Below are positions 1-10,329 of a stretch of 64,000 nucleotides of DNA, piece by piece. The translations under genes and the position numbers were made by a program. This DNA is from NORP233 sp050186825 (GTDB lineage Bacteria > Planctomycetota > J058): the NCBI GenBank assembly GCA_050186825.1, contig JBFWYD010000003.1, positions 124,001 to 188,000 of the forward strand, written 5' to 3'. How positions within the stretch are numbered: position 1 is the stretch's first letter; every line of letters begins with the position of its first letter. A model generated the notes under the pieces. That model had not been told where the DNA came from and ran no database searches. It saw only the letters and a list, made by a program, of their open reading frames with translations.

Positions 1-222
1 CACGGCCTCGACCGCGGCGGCCGGCCCGCGCCACTCGACCTCGGCCAACGCGAGCACGATCGTGGCGACCAGCCCCAGCCGCAGCCCGAGCGCGAGCCGC
101 CGCCGGCCGGGCCCGAGCCCCGCCAGCGAGCGGCCGGCGAGGGCGATCACCACGGGCACGAGGAAGGGCAGCAGCAGCAGGTAGCGCGGCTGACCGAAGA
201 CCACGGGGAAGGAGCCGTGCAT
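1..222 (-). CDS. BatA-like VWA membrane protein, N-terminal fragment (cut by window start)
   Basis: The first 74 codons of a minus-strand gene run off the window edge without a stop. The protein begins MHGSFPVVFGQPRYLLLLPF and continues with a hydrophobic segment. It then carries the spacing RSLAGLGPGRRRLALGLRLG followed by a second membrane segment ending in ALAEVEW. This two-helix N-terminus with an SLAGLG-x-RR linker is typical of the BatA/VWA or glutamine-amidotransferase-like membrane proteins common in Planctomycetota, where a von Willebrand A domain follows. The A domain itself lies outside the window, so the family call rests only on the N-terminal signature. The ATG at 222 was chosen; a GTG five codons upstream is possible. 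Confidence 0.6.
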   Translation of the reverse strand, partial: MHGSFPVVFGQPRYLLLLPFLVPVVIALAGRSLAGLGPGRRRLALGLRLGLVATIVLALAEVEWRGPAAAVEAV

Positions 223-349
223 GGCGAGCGGGATCACGTGCGCACCTGCCCGCGCTGCGCGCGGGTCCCCGCCTCCCTGCGGGAGGGCGTCCCGGTCCGT
301 GGCCTCCGCCACTCGACCGCGGGCCGCGCCGGTGCTTCGCGGCCCAGGG

Positions 350-790
350 CCCGAGGTTATGCCGCCGTCGCGGCGGTGACCACCGTGGCCGAGCGGGCGG
401 CGGGGCCGTGAGCCATTGACGCGCTCCACCCGTGGCTCCGTCGCAGGGGAGACCTCGCTGCCCAGCGCCTTGCCGCCCCGCCCGGGGCGCCGCGCGAGGC
501 CCGCCGGCCGATCGTGTTCGACGCGCGGATCAACACCGGCGACAGCGGCGGCCCCCCCTGATCGACAGCGGCGGCAACTGGATCGGGGTGGTCGTGGCCA
601 AGACCGCCACGCTGGGCGCGATCGAGGGCTACGGCTGCGCGATCCACGGTCAGGACGCATTCTCGTGGCTGAGCATCAAGCTCCCGCGCGCGCCCGCGCA
701 GACCACCCCGCCGCAGAGCCCCCTCCGGCCCTCCGTGATCGCGCGCCAGCGGCCGGCCTCCGTCGTGCGAATCGTGGTCGGAGGTTGGCG
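350..790 (+). pseudogene. Decayed trypsin/HtrA-like serine protease fragment
   Basis: Reading around 415-558 gives a peptide ending RPIVFDARINTGDSGGP, the active-site serine motif of trypsin/HtrA-like proteases (DA-x-IN-x-G-D/N-SGGP). The frame stops at TGA 556-558. One frame over, the expected continuation resumes as LIDSGGNWIGVVVAKTA and then GYGCAIHG. The break falls in a run of seven C residues, so one missing C would restore GGPPLID. Upstream the same frame meets another stop at 409-411. No complete His or Asp active-site region was seen. This looks like a degraded copy; a sequencing error in the C-run could explain the main frameshift but not the missing N-terminal half. Edges are approximate. 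Confidence 0.45.
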
Positions 791-806
791 GCCTCCCGCG
801 GCCCGC

Positions 807-3800
807 TCAGCGCGCCTCGACCCAGCGCCGGAAGGCGGGGTCCTGGCGCAGGGGCGCGAGCTCGGGCAGCGAGCGGGCCAGGCCCACCAGGCCGGGCTCG
901 CTCGGGAGCGCGCGCAGGGCGGCCAGGGCGCCCTGGGCGTCGCCCGCGCGCGCGCGGCGGGCGGCCTCGAGCAGGCCGAGCAGCGGGGCGCGCGGCGCGG
1001 CCGCGCGGGCGCGCTCGAGCAGCGGCGCGACCTGCGCGAGCTCGCCGCGGCGCAGGGCGAGGCCAGCCGCGAGGGCGTCGCTCAGCCAGGTGGAGGCGCC
1101 GTTCGGCGCCTTGGGCTCACCCCCGCGCGCGAGGGCGAGCAGCGCTTCGGCGACATCGGCGAAGGGGTGCGAGCGGCCGAGGGCGCCCTCGACCTGGGGC
1201 GCGATCCGCAAGGCGAGGTCCGCGCGCGCGGCGTCGAGCTCGGCCGCGGCGGCGGCGTCGAGGAAGGCGCCGGGCCGCTCGCTGCGATCGAGGCGCTGCT
1301 GCGCGCGCTCCTCCCAGGCCTCGGCCAGGGACGGGTCCGCCGCGAAGGCATACACGAGCTGCCCCACGGCATCGGTCCCGCGCTCCCGCACGCGTGCCTC
1401 GCGGGCGGCGATCACGTGGGCGCGAGCGAGCAGCCGATCTCCGTGGGCGACGAGGAGCGCGTCCCGCGCCGTCTTGGCCGCGAGCACGCGCTGGCGCAGC
1501 GTCGCCGCCGCGGAGGTCTCCGCGACCTCGGCCGGACCCAGCGCCGCGAGGCAGCGCTCGAGGTCGCCATGCGCCAGCTCCGAGCGCGCGCTCGCAACTC
1601 CTCGTCCGGTCGGCGCGTTCAGCCAGGCCCGCGCGCGCTCGCGCTCGGCGTCGTCGAAGCTCCCCAGGACGTCCAGGACGCGCGCGGCGCCGCCGGCGGA
1701 CCAGGGGTCCGCGCCCGCGAGCTGCTGCGCCCGGCGGTAGCAGGCGAGCGCGCGCCGGAGGTGGCGCGCGAAGCGCACCGGGTCGTCCACCGCGGCGCGC
1801 AGCTCCGCGTCGCCCTGGGCGCAGAGCGCGGCGCTCCAGCCCCAGGGGTTGCTCGCGAGCGTGATCGCCGTCCCGCGCCGGGCGCGGGCCGCGGCCCTCG
1901 CGCCGACCCGCGCCGGCCCGGCGTCCGGCGGGCGCTGCGACAGGCGACCGAAGGGCAAGAGCTCCATGCGCCAGGTGGCGGTCGCGCCCCACGCCCGCTC
2001 GGCGCCCTGCAGGGTCGCGAGCGCGCTCACCAGGCGCGAGCCCGCGACGACGCCGCTGGGCGAGCGCTCGGCGGCCAGCGCGCGCCCGAGCTCGCCCGGC
2101 CCCTCGCCGCCCCGCAGCGCGGCGGCCCGCTCGAAGTGGAGGTCGGCCGTCCCCGGGTCGCCGGCCTCGAGCCGCAGGCAGCCGCTGGCCAGCAAGGGCC
2201 CCGGCGCCTCCGGGGCGAGCTTGCTCGCGCGGTCGAGCGCGCCGAAGGGGTCCGTGTTCGGCCCGCAGGCCAAGCCCAGCCCGAGCTCGGCCAGGGCGCG
2301 CTCGCGCGGGGCGAGGTCCAGGGCCTGGCGCGCGGCCTCGAGGTCCGCGCGCGCGCCCTCGTAATCGAAGCCCTCCTGGGCGAGGTCCGCGGGGAGCGCC
2401 TCGAGGCGGAGCAGGCCGCGGGTCAGGCGCGCGCGGCTCAGGCCTTCGAGCCCCGCCAGGTCGTGGAGCGCGTCCGCGCAGCGCCCTTGCTCCCGCAGGG
2501 CCTCGGCCCGGAGCAGGCGCGCGGGCACGGCGCGCGGGTCGCGACGCAGCACGCCCGCGCTGAGCTCCTCGGCGGCCTCGGGGCGCCCGGCGGTCAGGCA
2601 GGCGCGCGCGAGCAGGAGCGCGGCCTCCTCGTCGCCGCGCCGCAGCGCGACGGCCTCCTCGAGGTGCGCCAGCGCGGCCTCGAGCTGGGCGCGCTCGAGC
2701 TCGAGCTCGCCCGCGCGCAGGAGCGCCTGCACGCGGCGCGGGTCGTCGGGGCGCGTGCGCCCGCGCGCGTGCTCGAGGCCCTCGCGCAGCCAGCCGAGCG
2801 CCTCGTCCCCCTGGCCGAGCTCGTAGAGGATCAGTCCGCCCTCGAGCGCGGGGCGCGGGTCGTCGGGCTCGGCCAGCTCGCGCGCGCGGCGCGCGTCGGC
2901 CAGGGCGCCCTCGGCGTCGTGGAGGAGCAGGCACGCGCGCGCCCGCCCGACCAGCGCGCCCACGTGCGCTGGGCGGAGCGCGAGGGCGGCCTCGTACTCG
3001 GCCCGCGCCTCGAGCGCGCGCCTGGCCCGCAGGAAGAGCGCGCCGCGCTGCACGCGCGCGCCCACGTGCTCGGGCCAGAGCCCGAGCGCCTCGTCCAGCG
3101 CGGCGTTCGCGGCGGCGTCGCTGCCCGCGCGGTAGAGCTCTGCGGCGCGCAGGACCTGGGCGTCCGCCTGCCAGCGCTTCCCCACCAGGCTCACGACGAG
3201 CAGCCCGGCGCCCAGGAGCACCAGCAGCGCGGCGCCGAGCGCGAGCCCGCGCGCGCGGCGGCCGAGCCAGCGGCGCAGCGCGCGCAGCCGCCCGGGAGGG
3301 CGCGCGAACACCGTGCTGCCCTCGAGGAAGCGGCGCAGGTCGGCGGCCAGGTCGCTGGCCGAGCGGTAGCGGTCGTCGGGATGGGGCGCGAGGGCCTGGT
3401 CCACGATCGCGGCCAGCGCGGGCGCGAGCGCGGGATGCGCGGCGCGCAGCGCGCGCGGGGCCTCGTTGGCGACGCGCGCCAGGAGCTCGTCGGTGCCCAC
3501 CTCGCGCTCGTCGTCGTAGGGGGTGGCCCGCGTGAGCGCCTCGTAGAGCGTGGCGCCCAGCCCGTAGATGTCGGCGCGCAGGTCGACGCGCTCGCCGCGC
3601 GCCTGCTCGGGCGCCATGTAGAGGGGCGTGCCCACCACGCGCCCGTCGTGGGTCTGGGCCACGTCCTCGCGCCGGCGCGCCAGGCCGAAGTCGGTCAGGA
3701 GCGCGCGCCCGTCCTCGTCGCGCACGAGCACGTTGTCGGGCTTCACGTCGCGGTGGATCACGCCGCGGGCGTGCGCGTAGGCGAGCGCATCGGCCACGTC

Positions 3801-4166
3801 GAGCGCCAGCTCGGCCGCGCGCTGGGGCGTGAGCGGTCCCTCGCGCAGCAACTCGCGCAAGCTCCGCCCGGGGATCCGCTCCAGCGCCAGCCAGAGCACG
3901 CCGCCGTCCTGCCCGGCGTCGAGGGTGCGCACGATCCCCGGGTGCGCGAGCTCGGCGCCCGCGCGCGCCTCGCGGAGGAAGCGCTCGCGCTCGCCGGTCA
4001 CGAAGGCGCGCCGCGGGGCGAGCACCTTGAGCGCGACCGGCGCGCGCGTCTCGGTGTGCGCGGCGCGGTAGACGACGCCCATGGAGCCGCGCCCGAGCTC
4101 CCCCTCGACCCGGTAGGGGCCGAGCTCATCGCCCGGCTCGAGCGGCTGACCGACGAGCTCCGTCAC
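807..4166 (-). CDS. Membrane-anchored Ser/Thr protein kinase with TPR region
   Basis: This 1119-residue protein has a Hanks-type kinase domain at about residues 17-280. The glycine loop is LGRGSMGVVY, the lysine sits in VALKVL, the catalytic loop is HRDVKPDNV, and DFGLAR and GTPLYMAPEQ follow. All expected catalytic residues are present. A single membrane helix lies near residues 305-328. About 790 residues of Ala/Leu/Arg-rich helical repeats follow, reading as TPR units (for example LRPAHVGALVGRARACLLL). This is the planctomycete/myxobacterial architecture of a cytoplasmic kinase with a large outer helical-repeat scaffold or sensor; the ligand is unknown. It is transcribed divergently from the tetR gene and the palindrome at 4241-4266 lies between them. 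The start at 4166 places the kinase fold at the N-terminus as usual. Confidence 0.9.
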   Translation of the reverse strand: MTELVGQPLEPGDELGPYRVEGELGRGSMGVVYRAAHTETRAPVALKVLAPRRAFVTGERERFLREARAGAELAHPGIVRTLDAGQDGGVLWLALERIPGRSLRELLREGPLTPQRAAELALDVADALAYAHARGVIHRDVKPDNVLVRDEDGRALLTDFGLARRREDVAQTHDGRVVGTPLYMAPEQARGERVDLRADIYGLGATLYEALTRATPYDDEREVGTDELLARVANEAPRALRAAHPALAPALAAIVDQALAPHPDDRYRSASDLAADLRRFLEGSTVFARPPGRLRALRRWLGRRARGLALGAALLVLLGAGLLVVSLVGKRWQADAQVLRAAELYRAGSDAAANAALDEALGLWPEHVGARVQRGALFLRARRALEARAEYEAALALRPAHVGALVGRARACLLLHDAEGALADARRARELAEPDDPRPALEGGLILYELGQGDEALGWLREGLEHARGRTRPDDPRRVQALLRAGELELERAQLEAALAHLEEAVALRRGDEEAALLLARACLTAGRPEAAEELSAGVLRRDPRAVPARLLRAEALREQGRCADALHDLAGLEGLSRARLTRGLLRLEALPADLAQEGFDYEGARADLEAARQALDLAPRERALAELGLGLACGPNTDPFGALDRASKLAPEAPGPLLASGCLRLEAGDPGTADLHFERAAALRGGEGPGELGRALAAERSPSGVVAGSRLVSALATLQGAERAWGATATWRMELLPFGRLSQRPPDAGPARVGARAAARARRGTAITLASNPWGWSAALCAQGDAELRAAVDDPVRFARHLRRALACYRRAQQLAGADPWSAGGAARVLDVLGSFDDAERERARAWLNAPTGRGVASARSELAHGDLERCLAALGPAEVAETSAAATLRQRVLAAKTARDALLVAHGDRLLARAHVIAAREARVRERGTDAVGQLVYAFAADPSLAEAWEERAQQRLDRSERPGAFLDAAAAAELDAARADLALRIAPQVEGALGRSHPFADVAEALLALARGGEPKAPNGASTWLSDALAAGLALRRGELAQVAPLLERARAAAPRAPLLGLLEAARRARAGDAQGALAALRALPSEPGLVGLARSLPELAPLRQDPAFRRWVEAR

Positions 4167-4240
4167 AGGGAGAGCGTAGGCAAGGGCATGCGGGATAGCA
4201 AGTTAGGAAAGCCTTGGACAACGCCCCGATCAGACCTTAG

Positions 4241-4266
4241 AAACATGCAGTCCTGACTGTTTGTTT
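4241..4266. promoter_or_regulatory. Probable TetR operator palindrome
   Basis: Between the divergent kinase and tetR genes is the dyad AAACA-N2-CAGTC-N2-GACTG-N2-TGTTT. The outer five and inner five bases of each half match perfectly. It ends 13 bases before the tetR ATG, just ahead of the GAGGGG ribosome-binding site. The length, symmetry and position are those of an autoregulatory TetR-family operator, and it could also affect the divergent kinase. Binding is inferred. Confidence 0.7.
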
Positions 4267-4279
4267 TGAGGGGCCCCCG

Positions 4280-4888
4280 ATGACCACCACGCGACGGACC
4301 CAGGCGGAGCGGAGCGCGACCACGCGCGCGGCCTTGCTCGAGGCCACGATCGCGTGCCTCGTCGAGCGCGGCTACGGCGGCACCTCGACCCCCGAGGTGT
4401 GCCGTCGCGCGGGGGTCTCGCGCGGCGCGCAGCTGCACCACTTTCCGACCCGGGCCTCGCTGCTGGCGGCCGCGGTCGAGCACCTCTTCGAGCGCCGGCA
4501 CGCCGAGTTCCGCGCCTCGCTGGCCGACGCGCAGGGCGAGGCGCGGCTCTCCGCGGCGCTGGGCGCGCTCTGGGAGATCTACCGCGGCGAGACCCTCGAG
4601 GCCTGGCTCGAGCTGGTGATCGCCTCGCGCAGCGACCCCGAGCTCCACGCCGCGGTGGCCGGCGTGAACGAGCGCTTCCTGGCAGCCGCCGGGGAGACCT
4701 TCGCGTCGCTCTTCGCCGGCAGCTCGGACGCCGCCAGCGCGGAGGCCCGGGTGGGCGTCCGCCTGATCACCGCGCTCTTCGACGGGCTGGCCCTGGGCCG
4801 GATCGTCGAGGACGACCCCGACCTGATCCGCGCCACGCTGCAGCGCTTTGGCGAGCTGCTGCGGCCCTGGCTCGAGGAGATCCCATGA
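4280..4888 (+). CDS. TetR/AcrR family transcriptional regulator
   Basis: This 202-residue protein has the TetR N-terminal DNA-binding domain. Helix 1 contains TTRAALLEATIACLVERGYG, followed by the recognition helices in TSTPEVCRRAGVSRGAQLHH and the FPTRASLL turn that ends the domain. The C-terminal 140 residues are a helical ligand domain ending RFGELLRPWLEEIP. It probably represses itself and the amidohydrolase, whose ATG overlaps its stop codon (ATGA). The palindrome directly upstream supports autoregulation. The effector cannot be read from the sequence; the downstream hydrolase suggests an N-acyl amino acid or related amide. Confidence 0.92.
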   Translation: MTTTRRTQAERSATTRAALLEATIACLVERGYGGTSTPEVCRRAGVSRGAQLHHFPTRASLLAAAVEHLFERRHAEFRASLADAQGEARLSAALGALWEIYRGETLEAWLELVIASRSDPELHAAVAGVNERFLAAAGETFASLFAGSSDAASAEARVGVRLITALFDGLALGRIVEDDPDLIRATLQRFGELLRPWLEEIP

Positions 4889-6699
4889 GCGAGCTCTTGA
4901 TCCGCGGCGGCACGATCTTCGACGGCAGCGGCGCCCCCGGGCGCGTGGCCGACCTCCTGGTCCGGGACGGCCGGGTGGCCGCGATCGGGCCCGAGCTCGA
5001 GGCCCCGCCCGGCGCCGAGGTGATCGAGGCCGAGGGCCGCTGGGTCACGCCCGGCTTCGTGGACATTCACACCCACTACGACGCCGAGCTCGAGGTGGGC
5101 CCGGCCCTGTTCGAGTCGGTGCGCCACGGCGTGACCACGGTCGTGACCGGGAGCTGCAGCCTGAGCATGGCGGTGGGCCGGCCCGAGGACATGGCCGACA
5201 TGTTCTGCCGGGTCGAGGCGATCCCGCGCGAGGTCGTGCTCCCGCGGCTCGAGGAGGTCGTGGACTGGGACGGCCCCGCGGGCTACCTCGAGCACGTGGC
5301 CGCGCTCCCGCTCGGCCCCAACGTGGCCTGCCTGCTCGGCCACTCCACGATCCGCGCCGCGGCCATGGGCATGGAGCGCGCGGTCGAGCGCGGCGCGCGC
5401 CCGACCGAGGGCGAGCTCCAGCGGATGGACGACTGGCTGCGCGAGGCGCTGGACGCGGGCTACGTGGGCATGTCGATCTCGACGCTCCCCTGGGACAAGA
5501 TGGACGGCGAGATCTACCGCAGCCGGCCCATGCCCTCGGTGTTCGCGAGCTGGTCCGAGTACCGCCACCTGGCGCGCCAGCTGCGCGCGCGCGGGCGGGT
5601 GCTCCAGGCGGTGCCGAACATCACCAACAAGCTCAACTTCCCCCTGTTCCTGCTCATCTCGGCGGGCTTCGGGCTGCGGCGCGCGCTCAAGACGACCGTG
5701 ATCTCGATGATGGACATTCGCTCCGACCGCTACGCCTTCCGCCTGGCGGGCTGGATGGCGCGGGTCGTGAACCGGTTCTTCGGGGGCGACTTCCGGCTCC
5801 AGGCCCTGCCCGAGCCCTTCGAGCTGTGGGCGGACGGAATCGACCTCGTGGTCTTCGAGGAGCTCGAGGCGGGCACGGCCGCGCTGCACCTCAAGGACGA
5901 GGTCGCGCGCAACGCGCTGCTGGCGGACCCCGCCTACCGGGCGCGCTTCAAGCAGCAGTGGCGCAGCCGCTTCCTCCCGCGCGCCTTCCACCGCGACCTG
6001 GGCCTGGCCGAGGTCGTGGGTTGCCCGGACCAGACGCTCGTCGGTCAGACCTTCGCCCAGATCGGCGCCGCGCGCGGGCAGGACCCGGTGGACGCCTTCC
6101 TCGACCTCGTGATCGAGCACGGCGCGGCCCTGCGCTGGTACACGGTGATGGGCAACGACCGCCCCGAGTGGCTGCGCTGGATCGTGAGCCACCCGGACAT
6201 CCTGCTCGGCTTCAGCGACGCCGGCGCGCACCTGCGCAACATGGCGCACTACAACTTCCCGCTCCGGCTGCTGCGCATGGCGCACGAGGCCGAGCAGCAG
6301 GGGCAGCGGAGTGGGTCGCCCTTCATGAGCGTCGCCCGCGCCGTGCAGCGCGCCACGAGCGAGATCGCGGACTGGCTGGGCCTCGACGCGGGGACCCTGG
6401 CCGTGGGCCGGCGCGCGGACGTGGTCGTGATCGACCCGCGCGGCCTCGACGGCGAGCTCGACCGCGTGCACGAGGAGCCGCTCGAGGCCTTCGGCCTCTC
6501 GCGCCTCGTCCAGCGCAACGACGCCGCGGTCGACGCCGTGCTGATCAACGGCCGCGTGGCCGCGCGGGCCGGGGTGCCCGCGCCCGACCTCGGCCGCGAG
6601 GCGGGCTACGGGCGCCTGCTGCGCGCGGGGGCGCCCGACCCGGGTGGCGCTGCAACGCCGGCTGGCGTCGCCCCGGCGCTGGCCTCCGCGGGGGTCTGA
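4885..6699 (+). CDS. N-acyl-D-amino-acid deacylase-type amidohydrolase
   Basis: This 604-residue member of the amidohydrolase-3/D-aminoacylase group hydrolyses N-acyl-D-amino acids or similar cyclic or linear amides in the cytoplasm using a metal centre. It opens with the family N-terminus LLIRGGTIFDGSGAPGRVAD and carries the metal-binding HTHYD at about residues 62-66. The strand TTVVTGSCSLSMA follows, with the late catalytic Asp in FSDAGAHLRNMAHYN and the C-terminal WLGLDAGTLAVGRRADVVV-type barrel closure. It overlaps tetR by four bases, so the two are co-transcribed. Its last 94 bases overlap the 3' end of the convergent zinc-finger gene; both proteins have Ala/Pro-rich tails there. The exact substrate is not determined. 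Confidence 0.88.
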   Translation: MSELLIRGGTIFDGSGAPGRVADLLVRDGRVAAIGPELEAPPGAEVIEAEGRWVTPGFVDIHTHYDAELEVGPALFESVRHGVTTVVTGSCSLSMAVGRPEDMADMFCRVEAIPREVVLPRLEEVVDWDGPAGYLEHVAALPLGPNVACLLGHSTIRAAAMGMERAVERGARPTEGELQRMDDWLREALDAGYVGMSISTLPWDKMDGEIYRSRPMPSVFASWSEYRHLARQLRARGRVLQAVPNITNKLNFPLFLLISAGFGLRRALKTTVISMMDIRSDRYAFRLAGWMARVVNRFFGGDFRLQALPEPFELWADGIDLVVFEELEAGTAALHLKDEVARNALLADPAYRARFKQQWRSRFLPRAFHRDLGLAEVVGCPDQTLVGQTFAQIGAARGQDPVDAFLDLVIEHGAALRWYTVMGNDRPEWLRWIVSHPDILLGFSDAGAHLRNMAHYNFPLRLLRMAHEAEQQGQRSGSPFMSVARAVQRATSEIADWLGLDAGTLAVGRRADVVVIDPRGLDGELDRVHEEPLEAFGLSRLVQRNDAAVDAVLINGRVAARAGVPAPDLGREAGYGRLLRAGAPDPGGAATPAGVAPALASAGV

Positions 6700-7180
6700 G
6701 CGGCCGGGGTTTGGGCGGCGCGCGCCAGCCGGGCGGGGTCGAGCTCGAGCGCGCCGTAGGCCCAGAGCGAGACGGCGCCAAGGACCACGCTCAGGAGCAG
6801 GCATCCGATCTGGGCGCAGCCGAGCGCGAGCTCGCCCAGGAGCTGGCCCCAGTCGAAGCCCCCTGCAGAGACCGGCTGCCCGGCCTGCGCGGCCTGCTCG
6901 CGATGCTCCTCCTGGAGGCGGGCGCGCCCGGCCCGCCGGTCGCGCGCGGCCTCGCGGGAGCGCTGCCAGCGCGCGCGGCGGCGCTGGTCGCTGGGCGTCT
7001 CCTCGCCCGGGACCACGCCCACGCGCGGGCAGCCGAGGGTGGCGCAGCCGCCCAGCTCCTCGGCGCAGTCGCGGTGGTAGCGCACGTCGCAGCCGGGGCA
7101 GGCGTAGGCCTCGGCCTCCTCGATGAAGTCCACCCGACACAGCGGGCAGCGCTGCCCGCCCTTGGAGCGCAGCCGGATCT

Positions 7181-7184
<4 letters not shown>
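6606..7184 (-). CDS. Prokaryotic RING-type zinc-finger membrane protein (paralogue 1)
   Basis: This 192-residue protein starts MKIRLRSKGGQRCPLC. Eight metal ligands are spaced like a cross-brace zinc finger: C13/C16, C29/C32, H37/C40 and C47/C52, within CPGCDVRYHRDCAEELGGC. This resembles the Prok-RING_1 family. A basic Arg/Gln-rich linker follows, with one or two membrane helices around residues 118-148 and a Pro/Ala-rich tail. The ATG overlaps the stop of the upstream kinase gene (ATGA), so it is translationally coupled as the third gene of the cassette. Its 3' end runs 94 bases into the convergent amidohydrolase gene. The biochemical role is unknown; E3-ligase activity should not be assumed from the fold. 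Confidence 0.8.
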
Positions 7185-9532
<2,348 letters not shown>

Positions 9533-9542
9533 GCGGCGCGCC

Positions 9543-10016
9543 CTAGTCCCCGGGCTCCGCGGCGACGGCGCGGGCCAGGCGCGCGGGATCGAGCTCGAGC
9601 GAGCGGATGCCCCACGGGGTCAGCGCGCCCAGGAGCACGAACACGGCCAGGCAGGAGATCAGCTCCAGGCAGCCGAGGGCGACCTCGAAGCCGTCGCCCA
9701 GGGTCAGCCCGCCGCTGGCCTGCGGGGCCTGCGCCTGGTGCGCGGCGCGCAGCCGCGAGCGGCCGGCCCTGCGCTCGCGCGCCGCCTCTCCGTGCCGGCG
9801 CCAGCGCGCGCGGCGCCCCTGCTCCGCGGGCGTCTCCTCATCCGGGCCCACGCCCGCGCGCTCGCAGCCGAAGGTGGCGCACCCGCCCAGCTCCTCGGCG
9901 CAGTCGCGGTGGTAGCGCACGTCGCAGCCGGGGCAGGTGTAGGTCTCGAGCTCGTCCTCGAAGCCGACCCGGCACAGGGGACAGCGCTTGCCCTTCGAGC
10001 GCAGGCGGATCTTCAT
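9543..10016 (-). CDS. Prokaryotic RING-type zinc-finger membrane protein (paralogue 2)
   Basis: This 157-residue paralogue of the protein at 6606-7184 begins MKIRLRSKGKRCPLC. It has the same eight-ligand cross-brace pattern (C12/C15, two Cys in CPGCDVRYHRDC with His and Cys, then Cys in GGCATFGC). The same Arg-rich linker follows, then a hydrophobic helix (ALGCLELISCLAVFVLLGAL) and the conserved near-terminal LELDPARLARA shared with paralogue 1. It is the first gene of the cassette with the kinase. The start was set by alignment with paralogue 1; the frame stays open upstream. A large GTGCTC/GAGCAC hairpin region lies immediately upstream. Confidence 0.78.
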   Translation of the reverse strand: MKIRLRSKGKRCPLCRVGFEDELETYTCPGCDVRYHRDCAEELGGCATFGCERAGVGPDEETPAEQGRRARWRRHGEAARERRAGRSRLRAAHQAQAPQASGGLTLGDGFEVALGCLELISCLAVFVLLGALTPWGIRSLELDPARLARAVAAEPGD

Positions 10017-10109
10017 CGAGCTCGACGAGCCTCTCTCGACCGTCCCCGGTGGCCCCGGGAGGCGCGGCGAGTCTACGCCGGTCGGACCACTGCTTGGGCT
10101 GTCCGCAGC

Positions 10110-10300
10110 GTACGTGCACGTGCACGTGCACGTACGTGATCGTGATCGTGCTCGTGCTCGTGCTCGTGCTCGTTCGTGATCGTGCTCGTGATCGGACGGG
10201 GTCGCGCTCGCGACTACGACTCCGAGCACGCGCCCGTCCGATCACGACCAGGACTACCGCTACGTGCACGAGCACGAGCACGAGCACGGAGGCAGCCGGC
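10110..10300. repeat. GTGCTC/GAGCAC inverted-array element H1
   Basis: The left side contains alternating GTGCAC, GTGATC and GTGCTC units and the right side GAGCAC units, so the two arms are complementary. At the centre is a perfect 13-bp stem, GTGATCGGACGGG at 10188-10200 with its complement at 10233-10245. It separates the end of the HEAT gene (10330) from the start of the zinc-finger gene (10016). No gene is supported in 10017-10329. Related elements are at 13690-13803 and 23096-23245. Confidence 0.85.
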
Positions 10301-10329
10301 GTCGTGCCAAGCGGTCGACGCCAGACGGC

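Noticed and set aside
357..647. Minus-strand open frame over the protease remnant
   Set aside because: No domain, and the plus strand shows the protease motif across the same bases.
432..4256. Very long plus-strand open frame opposite the TPR kinase
   Set aside because: It is the antisense shadow of the kinase gene at this GC content. The composition is Arg/Ala/Glu-rich with no domain, and only its first part (to about 790) carries protease-like sequence.
10110..10300. CRISPR array
   Set aside because: Units are six bases and contiguous, with no unique spacers of constant length, and the arms are complementary.
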